Assembly (NCBI GenBank): GCA_031769625.1
Contig: JAUIMM010000017.1
Location: forward strand, 124,001-188,000
Origin: Taudactylus pleione
Lineage: Eukaryota; Chordata; Amphibia; Anura; Myobatrachidae
Length of the DNA: 64,000 nucleotides
Reading direction: 5' to 3'
The stretch's first letter is position 1, and the number at the start of each line of letters is the position of its first letter. A model generated the notes under the pieces. That model worked only from the letters and a program-made list of their open reading frames with translations. It searched no databases and was not told the origin of the DNA. A program made the position numbers and the translations under genes. This document shows positions 20,275-31,683 of this stretch, piece after piece.

Positions 20275-20417
20275 GCCTTGGCTCGGGGGCGGGGTATAGG
20301 AGGGGGACCTAGTGCATCCTGGGAGGCTGAAAGCTTAACTCTTTGGTGCCCTGCGACTGACGTCACACCTATACCCCAAGGTATCCTGTGGATACCCTAT
20401 GGACCCTGAAGTAGAAA
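20275..20417. repeat. Right inverted terminal repeat of DIRS
   Basis: Reverse complement of 14520-14660: it contains gcatcctgggaggctgaaag, gcgactgacgtcacacctat and ccccaaggtatcctgtgg. It carries a full CRE palindrome (tgacgtca, about 20357-20364) that may act as promoter on the minus strand. A relic of this repeat lies at 4741-4880. Confidence 0.85.
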
Positions 20418-20587
20418 AAGATAAATATAATACAATACCAAAATAAAAAAAATAAAAAAAATAAAAAGAGAGAAGAAAATAAAAATAAAATAAAAGGTAC
20501 CACAGTTCACAAAAATATACAGTACAAATAAAATATGTCATAATCAAAATGCCTAAATCCCAGTAAAGACCAATACCCCATATATTT

Positions 20588-23500
20588 TCATACACAAGGT
20601 ATATCTCCAAGCATAAGGTCTGCACCTTCGCCAACAGATACAAATTCCTGCCATTTACACCATAACCTCAGTGGCGGAACAGCAGACGTGGAATATGCAA
20701 CGTCTACAGTCTCCATCAAAATTGCGAATTGTACCTTATGCATAATTTTATGAATAGAAGGAAGAGAAGATGATTTCAATAATTGTGCTATTGCTGTTTT
20801 GGCTGCTAGGAGAACATGCCCCACTAAGTAACAGTCAGTTTTGGCCATGCCTACAGGATAGACGTGCAATAACGCCAAAGAGGGGGATGGCAGGATATTC
20901 ACTTTTAATACCTTGGAAATCAAATCAAATAAATCTTTTCAGAAAGCCTGAATATGAGAACAACTCCAAAAAATATGAAATATATCTCCAACATTCGTAT
21001 TACACCTCCAGCAATATTTTGATTGCGTTGGCCATATTACGTGTAATTTGGCTGGAGTGAAATAGAGCCTATGGAGTATTTTATACTGTAATTCTAAATG
21101 ATTATAACATTTGGACAATTTGTGAGCAGTAGTGAAAATAGATTCCCATTGCAGGGGAGTATAAGACTCCTGAAGATCAGACTCCCATTGCTCTTGGGAC
21201 TTAAACTTAACTGGGGGGCAAGCCTCGAGACACATGGAGTACCAAAAACCAATAGTACCTTTAGAATTACCCTTTTTTAATTTAGCTAAGATATCAGCCG
21301 AAGGCAACTCCAAGGAACCACACAGCTTTATTATATTAGCCACCCAGTGCTGAATTCGAAGTTAGGAGAAAAGCTCTCCAGAAGGTAACTGAAATTGGGA
21401 TTGGATTTGAGAAAACTGGATTAGAGAGGAAGAACCCAAAATGTCTGCGATAGTTTCAGTCCCACATGAACGCCAGATCACCACCGATAGATCAGGGATT
21501 AAGCGTGCTATAGCAGCTAAAGATAAAGATTTAGCCAGTAATCTGATACATTTAGATTGAAATATCATGTCGTCCCAGTTTTTGAGGGAGTCTAATATGG
21601 CCCTAGGGGTATTATTCGAAAGGGGACGCATTTGTTTGGGTGTCCAAATTAAGTCCACCAAGGGATACTCTTTCAATAGTGCCCTTTCTAGGTCAACCCA
21701 GGGTTTAGTGTTAGGAGGAAGAAACCAGTCACTAATTTGTGAAACTAAACACGCTGACTGATATAACTCTAGGTCTGGGATTTGTAATCCCCCCAGGATT
21801 TTAGGTTTGGTCAAGCGCTGGTAAGCTAGCCGTGGAGTTTTACCTTTCCAAATATAAGACACAATTAGTTTACGGGCCTTCATGAGAAAGTGTTTCGGAA
21901 CCAAAAAGGGAATGGTGCGAAATAGATACATTAACTTTGGCAAAATCATCATTTTAAATGCTGCAAGGCGACCCAGCCAGGAAACCTCGAAACCCAACCA
22001 GTTATGTAACAGTTCGGCAATATGTTTTATTGTAGGATCGAAATTTATCTTAGCAAAGTTATCTAGTCTGTTCGAGATATTAATTCCTAGATAGAGAAGA
22101 TAATCCGTTTTCCAATTATACCTGTATTGAGCTTGTAGACGTGACAAAACACAATCAGGTATGTTAAAAGGTAGGGCTTCAGTCTTGGTGGTGTTAAGTT
22201 TGTATAGTGAAGCTGCGCTAAATTTGTCTAGTATATCATGGAGGGTTGTCAACGAAGCAACAGAGTTAGTTACAAACAAAAGAATATCGTCTGCAAATAA
22301 ACATAATTTATGTGAAGTTGAACCGACTGTCACTCCAGGAAATGAAGGGGAATTTCTAATTGCTGAAGCTAATGGTTCAATGGCTAAAACATACATAAGT
22401 GGGGATAGAGGACACCCCTGTCTTGTACCGTTTCTAATATTAAATGGGGAGGAAAGAAAGCCATTACTGAACACTCTAGCTGTGGGATTACTATAGAGTG
22501 CCTTGATAGACTCTAAAATAGCACCCTGAAAACCAAAATGGCTTAGTGATTCGTAGAGGAACAGCCAGTGAAGGTGATCAAATGCCTTCTCGGCATCGAG
22601 AGAAAGAAGAATGAACTCCTTGCGTTGCCTCAACATCAGCTCAGCCAAATCAAATACTCTGCGAGTGTTATCTGATGCTTGTCTGCCGCTGACGAAGCCC
22701 ACCTGGTCCGGATGAATCAAAAGGGGGATAAAAGGGGCCAACCGACTGGCTACCATCTTGGCATAAATTTTGATGTCTGAATTAAGTAGGGCTAAAGGGC
22801 GAAAATTCGGGCAGGAAGAAGGAGGTTTACCTGGTTTAGGTAAGGTGATAATTTGAGCTTCCAACATCTCTGTTGGAAAGCTACCCTGACTGGAGACAAA
22901 ATTAAATAAGGAGGTAAGTATGGGAGAAAGCGAATTAGCAAAGTGTTTATAGAATGGGTTAGTAAACCCGTCCGGACCAGGGGACTTCCCCAAGGGCAAT
23001 GCTTTGATCACACTCAAAGTTTCTTGTTCAGTCCAAGGTGCATTGAAAACAGCCAAAGCATCCTCTCCTAACTGAGGAAAAGTAATGTCTCTTAAAAAGG
23101 TAGAAATAGAAGCGCCAGATGGCTGTGGTATAGTAATGTCAGTATGAAGATTATATAGTCCCGCATAATACTCAGCAAAGGCGTTTGCAATCTCAGCGGG
23201 GTTAAGTAGTTTCTTATTATTGGGTGTGATTAAATATTCAATCCTATTTCTGGTCTGACGTTTACGCAGTTTACGAGCTAGAAACTTGTCTACCTTATTC
23301 CCTGAATTATAGAACTTTTGCTGAAGTTTAATTAGGGATGATTTCATACGAGCCAAAAATAATGTCTGGAGTTGGTTTCGAATAGACACTAGTTCTCTCT
23401 TAAGAGTACGAGAAGGACGGGCCCTATTTAGAGATTCAACCTGGGCTAAGCGTAATTCCAATTCGGATTGTTTGAGTAGATATTGTCTCTTAAGTCGAGA

Positions 23501-24412
23501 ACTTGTTTGAATGGCTACTCCTCTAAGGACAGCTTTGAGGGCGCACCAGTGTGTTGTGCTAGAGGTGTCCTGTGGATCATTATTTATTAAATAGGATTCC
23601 AGGGCCTCTGTTAACGGTTTAACACCTTCAGGGAAAGATAGTAAGTGATCTGGTAAATGCCATGGTCTAGAGGGAAATATTGTGTTATGGCCATCCCAAG
23701 TCCACGTTACCGCAGCATGGTCAGACCAAACTATAGGCTTAATACTAGATTGTTGAGTATGTTGTAGTAGATGTTTGTCTAAAAGAATCAGATCAATACG
23801 TGAATAAGTATTATGTACATGTGAAAAAAACGTATAGTCTTTCACATTAGGCGAATGAACCCGCCACACGTCGTATAGATTGAATTCCGCCAAGAGCTTC
23901 CGCAGCAGAGCTGATGTATCGGCAACGCTATTGTTCACTCAGGAAACATTAACTGATGATTTGTCTATTCGACTGTCAGGGACGAAGTTAAAATCACCCA
24001 TTATAATCGTATGACCACATCTAATCTGATAGACTTCCTCAAACACTCGTCTGAGAAACGGGATTTGAAGAGTATTAGGGGCATAGAGGGAAACTAATGT
24101 AACCTCTTTACTGTCTAGCTGACCTACTAATATCAGATACCGGCCGTCGTTCTTATCTTCTACCTTTCTAGATAAAGTGAAAGACACTGAGTTATGGAAC
24201 AGCACAGCTACACCATTCTTTTTGAGAGGACCGTTCGCATAATATGCAACATTATATCTCGCGTCTCTCAAAATTGGTGGGGCCGCAGATGAAAAATGAG
24301 TCTCTTGTAGTGCTACAACTTTAGCCCTGTGTCTATGGAAGGTGGACAGAGCAAGCCTGCGCTTGTTAGGGGAGTTCAAACCATGTACATTTAAAGAAAA
24401 AAATTGGACCAT
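20588..24412 (-). pseudogene. L1/Tx1-type ORF2: endonuclease and reverse transcriptase
   Basis: One continuous frame of 1275 codons broken only by stops at 23941-23939 (TGA), 21364-21362 (TAA) and 20941-20939 (TGA, probably from TGG). The endonuclease has SLNVHGLNSPNKR, ALQETHF, SLYAPN, MGDFNFVPDSRID, YSRIDLILL and WSDHAAV, retaining catalytic Asn, Glu, Asp and His. RT blocks are LPLGKSPGPDGFTNPFYKHF, FILLSLDAEKAFDHLHW, GTRQGCPLSPLMYVL and the catalytic LCLFADDILLF. The C-terminal part has a Cys/His knuckle (CWRCNTNVGDIFHIFWSC). Not functional as it stands, but almost undecayed. Confidence 0.9.
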
Positions 24413-25289
24413 AATCTATAGACCATAAATAAGAGACGATAGATTGACAAAAAAACCCAAGGTTCTAGCGGAGATAGAGTAATATGCACTATAGTACCCA
24501 AAATACAAAATAAACCTGAAAAAAAAACAAGAAGGACACACAGAAAAGGAACACATAGGGAAAACTGAGATAACCCAAAAAATTAGGGTTAAAGTGTTTG
24601 CCGTATAGGAAAAAAACGGCAAATCTAAGAACATGGAGGAACGTGCCTAGGGCAAAAGCCATAAGCCCCCCATGCAGTATATTGGTAACCAAATACAAAG
24701 ACAGGTGGACTACATAGATATAGGAATAAAGCTAAAATAAAACGCTCGCCAATACAGAGTGCATAAGGACTATTCAAGTCTCTCTAGATGTCAGATATGC
24801 ACGTTTAGCTAAATCCAAACATAAACTAACATAAACTCGTCCACTTTACTAACAGTATAAACGTGGAGTCGCTAAACCCACAAAACAACAATAATAATAG
24901 TAATAGTAATACTATAGAAATTTTCGGAATCTGAATTGCACACAGTAACAAAAACAATATGCATTAAACATGCTTATTTGATTATAGATGTACTAGAAAA
25001 GGGTCTCAAATTAAGACTTTTTGCAATAGTAGGAAGGATGGAAACCCTTAAGGGTTCCCCCCTCTTATTTCTTATTAGTAAATAAGGCCCTTAAACTAAC
25101 AGAAATACAAAAATGCAGATTTTTGTTATTCAATTTGGTGCAATCAGACAATAAAAACATGATAGAACATACATAAGAAATGACTATCTCATGTAAAAAA
25201 TGTAATCTAATATCTCTGGTCCTATCGATAAAACAGGGCTGACCAGAATATAACAGAGATAACACAATAGCTGTATATATGTAGTAATC
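24413..25289 (-). other. L1 inter-ORF spacer
   Basis: AT-rich spacer between ORF1 and ORF2 on the minus strand. Small open frames encode only hydrophobic or low-complexity peptides, and no conserved domain is seen. Confidence 0.55.
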
Positions 25290-26240
25290 TCACGTAGCTT
25301 TAGACCAGTCTTGAGTTACTTGAACGCTGGAGCCAGAAGCATGAGTAGACACTGGGATGTCCCATTCCGCCAGAAGCTTAATTCCAGCTTCCACAGTAGA
25401 GATTACGTATGAGGAAGCCTCGTAGCTGACCAGAAGCTTTACAGGAAACCCCCAACGATACGTGATGTCATTATCTCTTAGAGCTGTAGTAATGGACTGG
25501 AAAGAGCGCCTTTTGGACAGAGTAGCCGCAGACAGATCAGGAAAGATTTGAAGGCCCCCCAAGGTGTCTGTGCCCTCAGCTTGACGTGCAGCGCGCATGA
25601 TTTGCTCTTTGAAATGAAAGAAATTGACACGCAATAAAGTGTCTCGCGGGTAATTTCCAGCTCCTGATCTCGGTTTGGGAAGGCGATGTACCCGATCAAT
25701 TAACAAGTCTTGTTGAGAAGCCGTAGGCACCAATTTAAGAAACAACTTTGAAATGTAATCTGGTAGCTCTGCATTAGATACAGAATCTGGGACACCGCGA
25801 ATCTTCAGATTGTTTCTTCATGAGCGATCTTCCATATCCGCCATTTTATCTCTCATAGATGAAACCTCTGATTGGAGTTCTGCGTGGGCTGAGAGGAGCT
25901 CATTATGAGATGAGACCAATTCCTGCATCTTCACCTCTATATGGTCTGTACGCTCTCCCAGCCCCAGAATATCAGCTCGGATAGATTGAATGGAAGTATC
26001 CACTCCCTTTAACACGTCAGACCGAAATGCCGCGAAAACCTGGAACATTGCCTGTGTAGTTAGCGGTGCATTAACATCCAGGTCTAGTCCCAGGTCAGCA
26101 GGTGAAATCGAATCCCGTGAAGTGGACATAGATGACGCTCCAGATGTTGGGGAAGGTATCTGTCCGACTTTAGATATAGGGGCAGTAGGAAAGCGGATTG
26201 GTGCTGGAAGTTTTTGTTGTCTTGTTTTCTTTGACGGCAT
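25290..26240 (-). pseudogene. L1/Tx1-type ORF1
   Basis: 316 codons in a single frame with one stop at 25820-25818. The stop TGA occupies the Arg position of the conserved EDRS-R-RNNLKIRG motif, so it is most simply a CGA-to-TGA CpG transition. The N-terminus is Ser/Pro-rich. The central MQELVSSHNELLSAHAELQS region is a coiled coil that would trimerise the protein. The RRM and C-terminal domain follow: RVHRLPKPRSGAG, FFHFKEQIMRAARQ, QIFPDLSAATLSKRR. It binds element RNA in the LINE particle. Confidence 0.88.
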
Positions 26241-27234
26241 AGTCGGAGAAATACGTAAAATCTCGCTTTGAAAAGGACCAGAGTGATGTTTTGGGGAAAG
26301 CGACTCAGGAGATTACTGCATGGGTAGGCAGTGCATTACCCGTGGAGGTGCAACATTCTTTAGATAGGTATCTTCACATCGTCAACACAGTGGACTCTGG
26401 TAAGTATCTATTAGAATATTATCCGCTTGTAAGGATGGGTTAACACACAGGTACTGGGCTCCGTCTAATGCTGAACAGCCCCTACAGAGAAGACGACCAA
26501 GCAAAAGGGGAGGGTCCCCTATGCACCATCAGACTCCCGAACAACAAGCTGGCTGAGTTAATGTTACAGCCACTATCCTGGGCAAGCAAAGGGCATAACA
26601 AGCTTGACAAATGGACACAAATGGACACAGGGGCTCACAGGTCCAACCGCCCAGGCTCCAAAGACGGGAGTTGTCCACAGGGACTGTGGAGACTCAAATG
26701 TAGCAGGCCACTGTAGAAGTGTTCCAGGCACTCACCCCCAGCCGCGGGCACCAGACGCCAGATCAGCAGCACGTGAAGAAGCGTCCCAGCGAGATCCGTC
26801 TGTTTCCCTCAGGTACCCCCTCCATGCAGTAGTCGCTGCGTCAGCGTTCGGGTGCGGCAGCAGGAGAAGAGCCACATCGGCTGTCACGCCCTCCGACACC
26901 ACCGCTCCCCGGAAGTCAGCCGCACCGGCTAGCAGGTACACAGGGTCTCCGGGGGCCTTGGTGATAGCTGGGGCTGCGGGGCTAACGAAGCAGCTCACCC
27001 CGTGGCTCCACGATGCAGCGTCAGTCCCGGCAGGCAGCGGACCCAAATCCAGGCCACGGCTTCAGGCGCCAACTAGGCCTCTGGGCTCCGGGGGTCAGTG
27101 AGGAGACACCTCCGTCTCCAAAGCCTCCGCACTAGGGTCCGCGAGGGCTAATAGTCAGCCACCAGTGGGTCCCGGCTCAGCAAAGCCCCTCTCTGAAGGT
27201 GAAAGGGGCATATGAACAGGCTTCTCTGCAGGAC
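26241..27234 (-). other. L1 5' UTR
   Basis: GC- and CpG-rich sequence from the target duplication to the ORF1 start on the minus strand, likely holding the internal Pol II promoter. An open frame on each strand (26604-27101, 26732-27046) reflects base composition only. Confidence 0.6.
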
Positions 27235-27250
27235 AAAGCTGCAAAGTTTT
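27235..27250. repeat. Right copy of 16-bp target-site duplication of the L1
   Basis: Identical to 14291-14306 and adjacent to the 5' end of the minus-strand L1, so it fixes the LINE as full length. Confidence 0.9.
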
Positions 27251-27337
27251 AATGACGCTTTTTTGCTTTGCTTTTTAAATAGAGCCCTAAATATTTAATC
27301 ATACAAAGATTGCAAGTTAAGAACATTTAAAAACAAA

Positions 27338-27886
27338 GGGGTAGATGTATGATAGCTGCACTTAACGTGCCGCTATACCGCTTCCTGCTTCGCCTCTTTA
27401 CCGAGGCGTAGCAGGAAGCACTACCGATGAGATGTAAGAACATCTCATCGGCCGAAGAGGGTTATCTCCCCCCTTCGGCGCTACCCGCTAGAGACAGCAG
27501 CGCATCAGCCTAGTGCTGATGCGCTGTGTCTCTGTCCCGGCCGGCTCCACTGTGCATGCACGGGATCTCACAAGTATCGCGGGATCCCCACACGCAGGCT
27601 GGAGCCAGCAGCAGCCACAGCAGGGACAGCGCTGTCCCTGCTGTGGGGATAGGCTAGCGCCAGGCTGTAGCTGTTGCTAAGGACAGCTACAGCCGGCCGA
27701 ACGGTCATGCGGTATGACCGTTTGTACATGACTCTGCTATCTAGTAGATAGCAGCGCCAATAATGACAGGGGCGCATGGCGCCCCTGTCATTTACCCCCC
27801 AGACCCCCGATCATACATCGGGGAGAAGCGGTATCAGCGCACATAACGTGCGCGGATACCGCTTCTAGGCTTCATACATCTCCCCC
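27338..27886. mobile_element. Serial-hairpin element, family B
   Basis: The ends GGGGTAGATGTATGATAGC and the reverse complement of CTTCATACATCTCCCCC form terminal repeats. The interior is about twelve hairpins with almost no spacer: 27381-27396/27403-27418; 27424-27435/27440-27451; 27451-27479; 27490-27508/27516-27533; an outer ggctcca/tggagcc pair; the perfect 32-base palindrome 27615-27646; 27663-27674/27683-27694; 27700-27708/27714-27722; 27734-27742/27746-27754; 27762-27775/27779-27792; 27806-27812/27817-27823; 27824-27867. Non-coding, with no clear target duplication. Its sequence is unrelated to family A. Confidence 0.8.
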
Positions 27887-28576
27887 ATTGTGTTTTAAAG
27901 TACAAGGGGTTGATTTTTCAAAGGCATACTTTTGCTTAGCAATAAACATAAAAGGTAACACAAAAAATGTATTAGCTAGCTCCACTAATAATAATAATAA
28001 TTACAAAAATACTACATGACAGTTACCACTTAAACCATAAAGTGTTTGAAGGTAGATGCTAGCTATGACCACCCATGGGAAAGGCCACATCCCCTGTGTA
28101 GACCACACCATCACCACATCATCAGTTATATCACCACAGCGATTGTCACACTCCCTGCAACAGCACTCAATAGGCCATTTATAAATATCAGCTCCAGGCC
28201 CATGTGAATCTTAATATGGCACTGGCTTCAGTGGACGCAGATTCCTGGCCTCTCAAGTGACCAGGATCCGGCCAGGCTGTGGGAAGCTTCAGCGTTGATG
28301 ATTCCAGTCTGCGTCCTTGGACACAGTGCTGGGATCGCAATTGCAGCAAGGATGTGTCTGCCACCTCCTGCTGAAATTGAATTTCAGGGGCACAGAATTG
28401 CACAGATGCTTGTGTTCGGCTCTGCAATTCCGTCCATCTCTGAATCAGGCCTAAAGTCTAAAAAATAATGAATAAATAATTATGCTCTTGTATTTATAAT
28501 CATTTGGTGTAACTAGGGTCACTTTTTAATACTTTCCTGATGTTCCTGTATCTGGTAACTAAAGGGTTACTTTGTA
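27887..28576. other. Mostly unrecognised, with possible MITE end
   Basis: Contains ATA repeats near 27985-28000 and a ctctgaatcaggcc terminus at about 28439-28452, resembling the GGGCCTGATTCAG family. The left end of such an element, perhaps near 28195, is unclear. No gene seen. Confidence 0.35.
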
Positions 28577-28584
28577 GTATATGG

Positions 28585-28904
28585 CAGTCGTTCCCAAACT
28601 GTGCGCCGCGGCACCCTCAGGTGCCTCGGGACACTTGCAGGGGTGCCTCAGGTTGGTGGTCCAGCAGCAAATCAAATTCTTTATGGTCAATGTAATGTAA
28701 ATATGTGGACAAACAGAAGCACAAACCTGTTCACCATATACTATAACCAAACCTAAGGATGACAATTAAGCACAATTTACTTCACTGTACTACTTCACTA
28801 CATTTTTTTCTGAATTTACAATAAAAAACTTTTGGCTTAGGGGTGCCGTGAAAACAATGCTGAAGCATTAGGGCGCCGTGATTCAAAAAGTTTGGGAACC
28901 TCTG
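28585..28904. mobile_element. hAT MITE with GTTCCCAAACT ends
   Basis: The ends CAGTCGTTCCCAAACTGTG and AAAGTTTGGGAACCTCTG are inverted repeats, with the exact 8-bp duplication GTATATGG (28577-28584, 28905-28912). The body is AT-rich and non-coding, about 320 bp. Confidence 0.9.
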
Positions 28905-29018
28905 GTATATGGTGAAAATGCTGCAGTCAGCAATAGCTTATGATCTGGGCGCCATCTAGTGGAATGTAAGAGCGATTCTATGACAAGAAATTGGGATGTT
29001 ATGTACAGATGTGTCCTC

Positions 29019-29160
29019 ATTATTAACAGGTACTTACATAGCGCCAGCATATTCCGTTGCGCTTTACAATTGGGAACAAACAGTAATAAAACAAGACTGG
29101 GTAATGACAGACAGACAGAGAGGTAAGAGGGCCCTGCTCATAAGCTTATAATCACACAGA
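29019..29160 (-). mobile_element. SINE tail fragment
   Basis: The minus strand ends with gcgcaacggaatatgctggc followed by a ctatgtaagtacc tail, the 3' region of the SINE seen at 9300-9645. The tRNA-like head is missing. Confidence 0.6.
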
Positions 29161-29560
29161 ATCCCGACCGGAAGTGAAGATCCCGACGGGGTAAGTAAAT
29201 TAACTAACCCTAACCCTCTCCCCCCTAACCCTCCTTTAGTGGTTGCTAACCCTAACCTCTCCCCTAGTGCCTAACCCTAACCTCCCCTTCCCCTAGGCTA
29301 ACCCTCCCCAGGGGGGTGCCTAACCCTAAGTCCCCCCCGGGAGCCCCTAAACCTCCCCCCGCAGCTGTCCACACCCGTCACTCGGCTTACCTTCGTTCGG
29401 TATGCCAGGCGTCGGGCTCCCGGCATAGGGATAATGATAGGCGTCATGATTTTGACATCTATCATTAGACCCCCTTCCGGGATTTGACAGTCGGGAAGCT
29501 GGCGGTCGGCATTTCGACCGTTGGCTTCCTGGCTACATACCAATTATACACCTATCCTTA
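29161..29560. repeat. Telomere-like ctaaccctaa repeat in a MITE-like context
   Basis: Degenerate ctaaccctaacc, cctctccccta and ctccccttcccctagg units (29200-29350) flanked by short gggat/atccc and cccgac/gtcggg pairs (29162-29200, 29455-29520). A related block with gggttaggg on the + strand lies at 36960-37380 and a weak one at 11030-11100. It appears to be a dispersed repeat family rather than a telomere. Confidence 0.55.
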
Positions 29561-30362
29561 TTGGGATATATGGCACAAGATGCACGGTGCGACCTAAATG
29601 CTTCACCATGGGTAGCGGCTCTCAAACATTCGTACTTTTTTAATTTAGCATCTTATTCACATCATAGCCGCATACAGTCACTTATAGTGGTTGCTTCAAT
29701 TAGCTAATTATTCACGGCTATATGCAGCACTTACATTGCCCCATAGGGTTAGGGTGCCGTTGGCGGCATTTCCACCCAGTTGTAACGCCAACTCGCCCTC
29801 CTCATGGTTAATTGAATCACCCCTCTAGTGTCCTGGGCACTTATGATTAGTATATTTGTTGCAAATTAATGAGTATAAAGTTGCAGATTAAACACAATGA
29901 TGCGTGGCGTGAAACATGGAGCGGCTCACTCATATCGGTCCTCTGTCATTTGCCTTTTTACCCAGTTTAGCGTATGAGACACACACAGCAGGTAATGCCA
30001 GCACTTGTGTCCATGCTACCCGTGCACTGTCATTTAGCAATGCAGCTACAGTAAGATGCATATTTGATGAAGAAGCCTGAGGTGAGGCGCATGATGTGGC
30101 TTAGTCACAAAGTGTATGGTGGGCCAAATGGGGATATTTGTCATGATATGAGGATAGGTGTATGTAGACTGTAGAATGGATATAAACAGGAAGAACTGCT
30201 CTAAATATGTAGTTACCTATGGAATTGTGCTTAATTAGATATGTAATTTTATATGTAGAAATCATAAAAAATATACCTCATTATTCAATATTGCTACATT
30301 TAAACTGCTGATATGAGACATTTGCATTTAAGAAGAAGAAATAAAATGTGTCCTGATAAAAC
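29561..30362. other. No recognised feature
   Basis: Non-coding mixed sequence. No gene, terminal repeats or tandem arrays are recognisable. Confidence 0.3.
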
Positions 30363-30365
30363 AAA

Positions 30366-30899
30366 GGCCCTCATTCAGAGGCGGTCGCAAGAAGCGATCG
30401 CTCTCTCTGAATGAGGGCGGCCGCTTCCTTTTTTTAGTGCGGCCTCCTGGTCGATAGCTGAGCTGTGGGTTACCACCCACAGCTTAGCGACCGACCAGGT
30501 TGATGGTCACGATGGTGAACACCATCGCGACCATCGGGGCTTGCGACGAGACCCTAAGGTTGGGTCTCGGCAACCGCAAGCCCCAGGGAGCTTCCTGCTC
30601 TGATCGAGCAGGAAACTCACCAATGACATCACTGATGATGTCAGGGCGGCCGCCCACAAAACGGTAGGCGTTCCTTAAGTAACGCTTCCGTTCTTGAATC
30701 CACCCCCCCGGTCCGCCTACAAAACGGGGCGAGCTGTCGATCAAAATCGACAGCTGCCCCTTTTGTAGAGAGCTCCGGAGAGAGAGAGTTTCTCTCTCAC
30801 TTCGGGGCTTGCGCATGCGCAGCGCGGCCGCTGCGCAGGGCTAACTATCGACGCGGTTGCGAGTGCATCGGCGCTTGCAAACGGGTCTGGATGAGACCC
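30366..30899. mobile_element. Serial-hairpin MITE, family A copy 2 (inverted, diverged)
   Basis: Aligns in reverse orientation with 1443-1912. The ends are GGCCCTCATTCAGAGG and GGGTCTGGATGAGACCC, with the 3-bp duplication AAA (30363-30365, 30900-30902). The same hairpins occur in the same order, but several have different stems: 30588-30600/30606-30618 replaces the counterpart of 1659-1691, and 30720-30741/30746-30765 corresponds to 1511-1558 with a T·A pair changed to A·T. It has an extra GC-rich palindromic part (30805-30840). Confidence 0.8.
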
Positions 30900-31077
30900 A
30901 AAATCTCATTATTTACTGTTCTCTTACAATATGTTCAACACCTGTGGGTTTCTTTTCTCTACCAGTGTATGATCATAATGCTCTGTAAGTTATATGGTGA
31001 ATCTAGGCCATACTTGCCGACATTTAATATCTCCTCTCCGGGCTACTTTGGGGACAGGGCATGTCATTAGACAGCAC

Positions 31078-31326
31078 AGATGGTTAGCGTAACTGCCTCA
31101 CAGCACTGATGTCATGGGTTCTATTCCCACCACGGCCCTAACTGTGTGGAGTTTGTATATTCTCCCTGTGTTTGCGTGGGTTTCCTCCGGGTACTTCCGG
31201 TAACCCTAGTGTATATGTGTGTGCGCATGTGATAGGGAATATAGATTGTAAGCTCCACTGGGGCAGGGACTGATGTGAATGGGCAAATATTATCTGTAAA
31301 GTGCTGTGGAATATGTGTGTGCTCCA
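31078..31326 (+). mobile_element. tRNA-derived SINE, + strand
   Basis: Head gatggttagcgtaactgcct with B-box GGTTCTATTCC (31117-31127), body gcgtgggtttcctccgggta, tail aaagtgctgtggaatatgtg. Same family as 9300-9645. It abuts the left end of the Tc1 transposon. Confidence 0.8.
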
Positions 31327-31683
31327 CTCAGGTGCATAAATATTGGGACATTGACAGAATTTTCATATTTTGGCCTCTATTCACCACCACAATGGTTTTG
31401 AAATGAAACAAACAAGATGTGCTTTAACTGCAGACTTTCAGATTTAATTTGAGGGTAATTAATTCCAAATCAGGTGAACGGTGTAGGAATTACAACGGTT
31501 TCTATATGTGCCTCCCACTTTTTAAGGGGCCAAAAGTAATGGGACTATCAACTCAAAAGCTATTTCATGGACAGGTGTGGGCTATTCCCTCGTTATTTCA
31601 CTATCAATTAAGCAGGTAAAAGGTCTGGAGTTGATTCTAGGTGTGACATTTGCATTTGGAAGCAGTTGCTGTCGACTCTCAAT

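Larger units (their letters stand above)
14476..20417 (-). mobile_element. DIRS-type tyrosine-recombinase retrotransposon
   Basis: A roughly 5.94-kb minus-strand element with inverted terminal repeats (about 14520-14660 and 20275-20415), an internal complementary region at 14808-14930, and three overlapping frames: Gag-like 19327-17867, RT-RNase H 18087-15961 and tyrosine recombinase 15967-14945. DIRS elements replicate through a circular intermediate integrated by the recombinase and leave no target duplication, and none is seen here. All three frames are open with key motifs present, so this copy may be coding-competent. It sits in the 3' UTR of an L1. Confidence 0.93.
14307..27234 (-). mobile_element. 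Full-length L1/Tx1-type LINE with a DIRS element inside
   Basis: A complete LINE on the minus strand: 5' UTR 27234-26241, ORF1 26240-25290, spacer 25289-24413, ORF2 24412-20588, and a 3' UTR split into 20587-20418 and 14475-14307 by a DIRS insertion. A perfect 16-bp duplication flanks the whole (14291-14306, 27235-27250), so the insertion is full length and fairly young. Removing the DIRS leaves about 7 kb. The coding frames carry four nonsense codons but no frameshift, so this copy is inactive but barely decayed. Confidence 0.9.

Noticed and set aside
20275..20417. LTR of an LTR retrotransposon
   Set aside because: The matching copy at 14520-14660 is inverted, not direct, and the coding content is DIRS-type with a tyrosine recombinase.
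26604..27101. 165-codon + strand open frame
   Set aside because: Lies antisense in the GC-rich L1 5' UTR; no domain is recognisable.
29200..29350. Interstitial telomere or chromosome-end fusion
   Set aside because: Units are degenerate, mixed with other words and paralleled by a similar flanked block at 37 kb, so a dispersed repeat is more likely.
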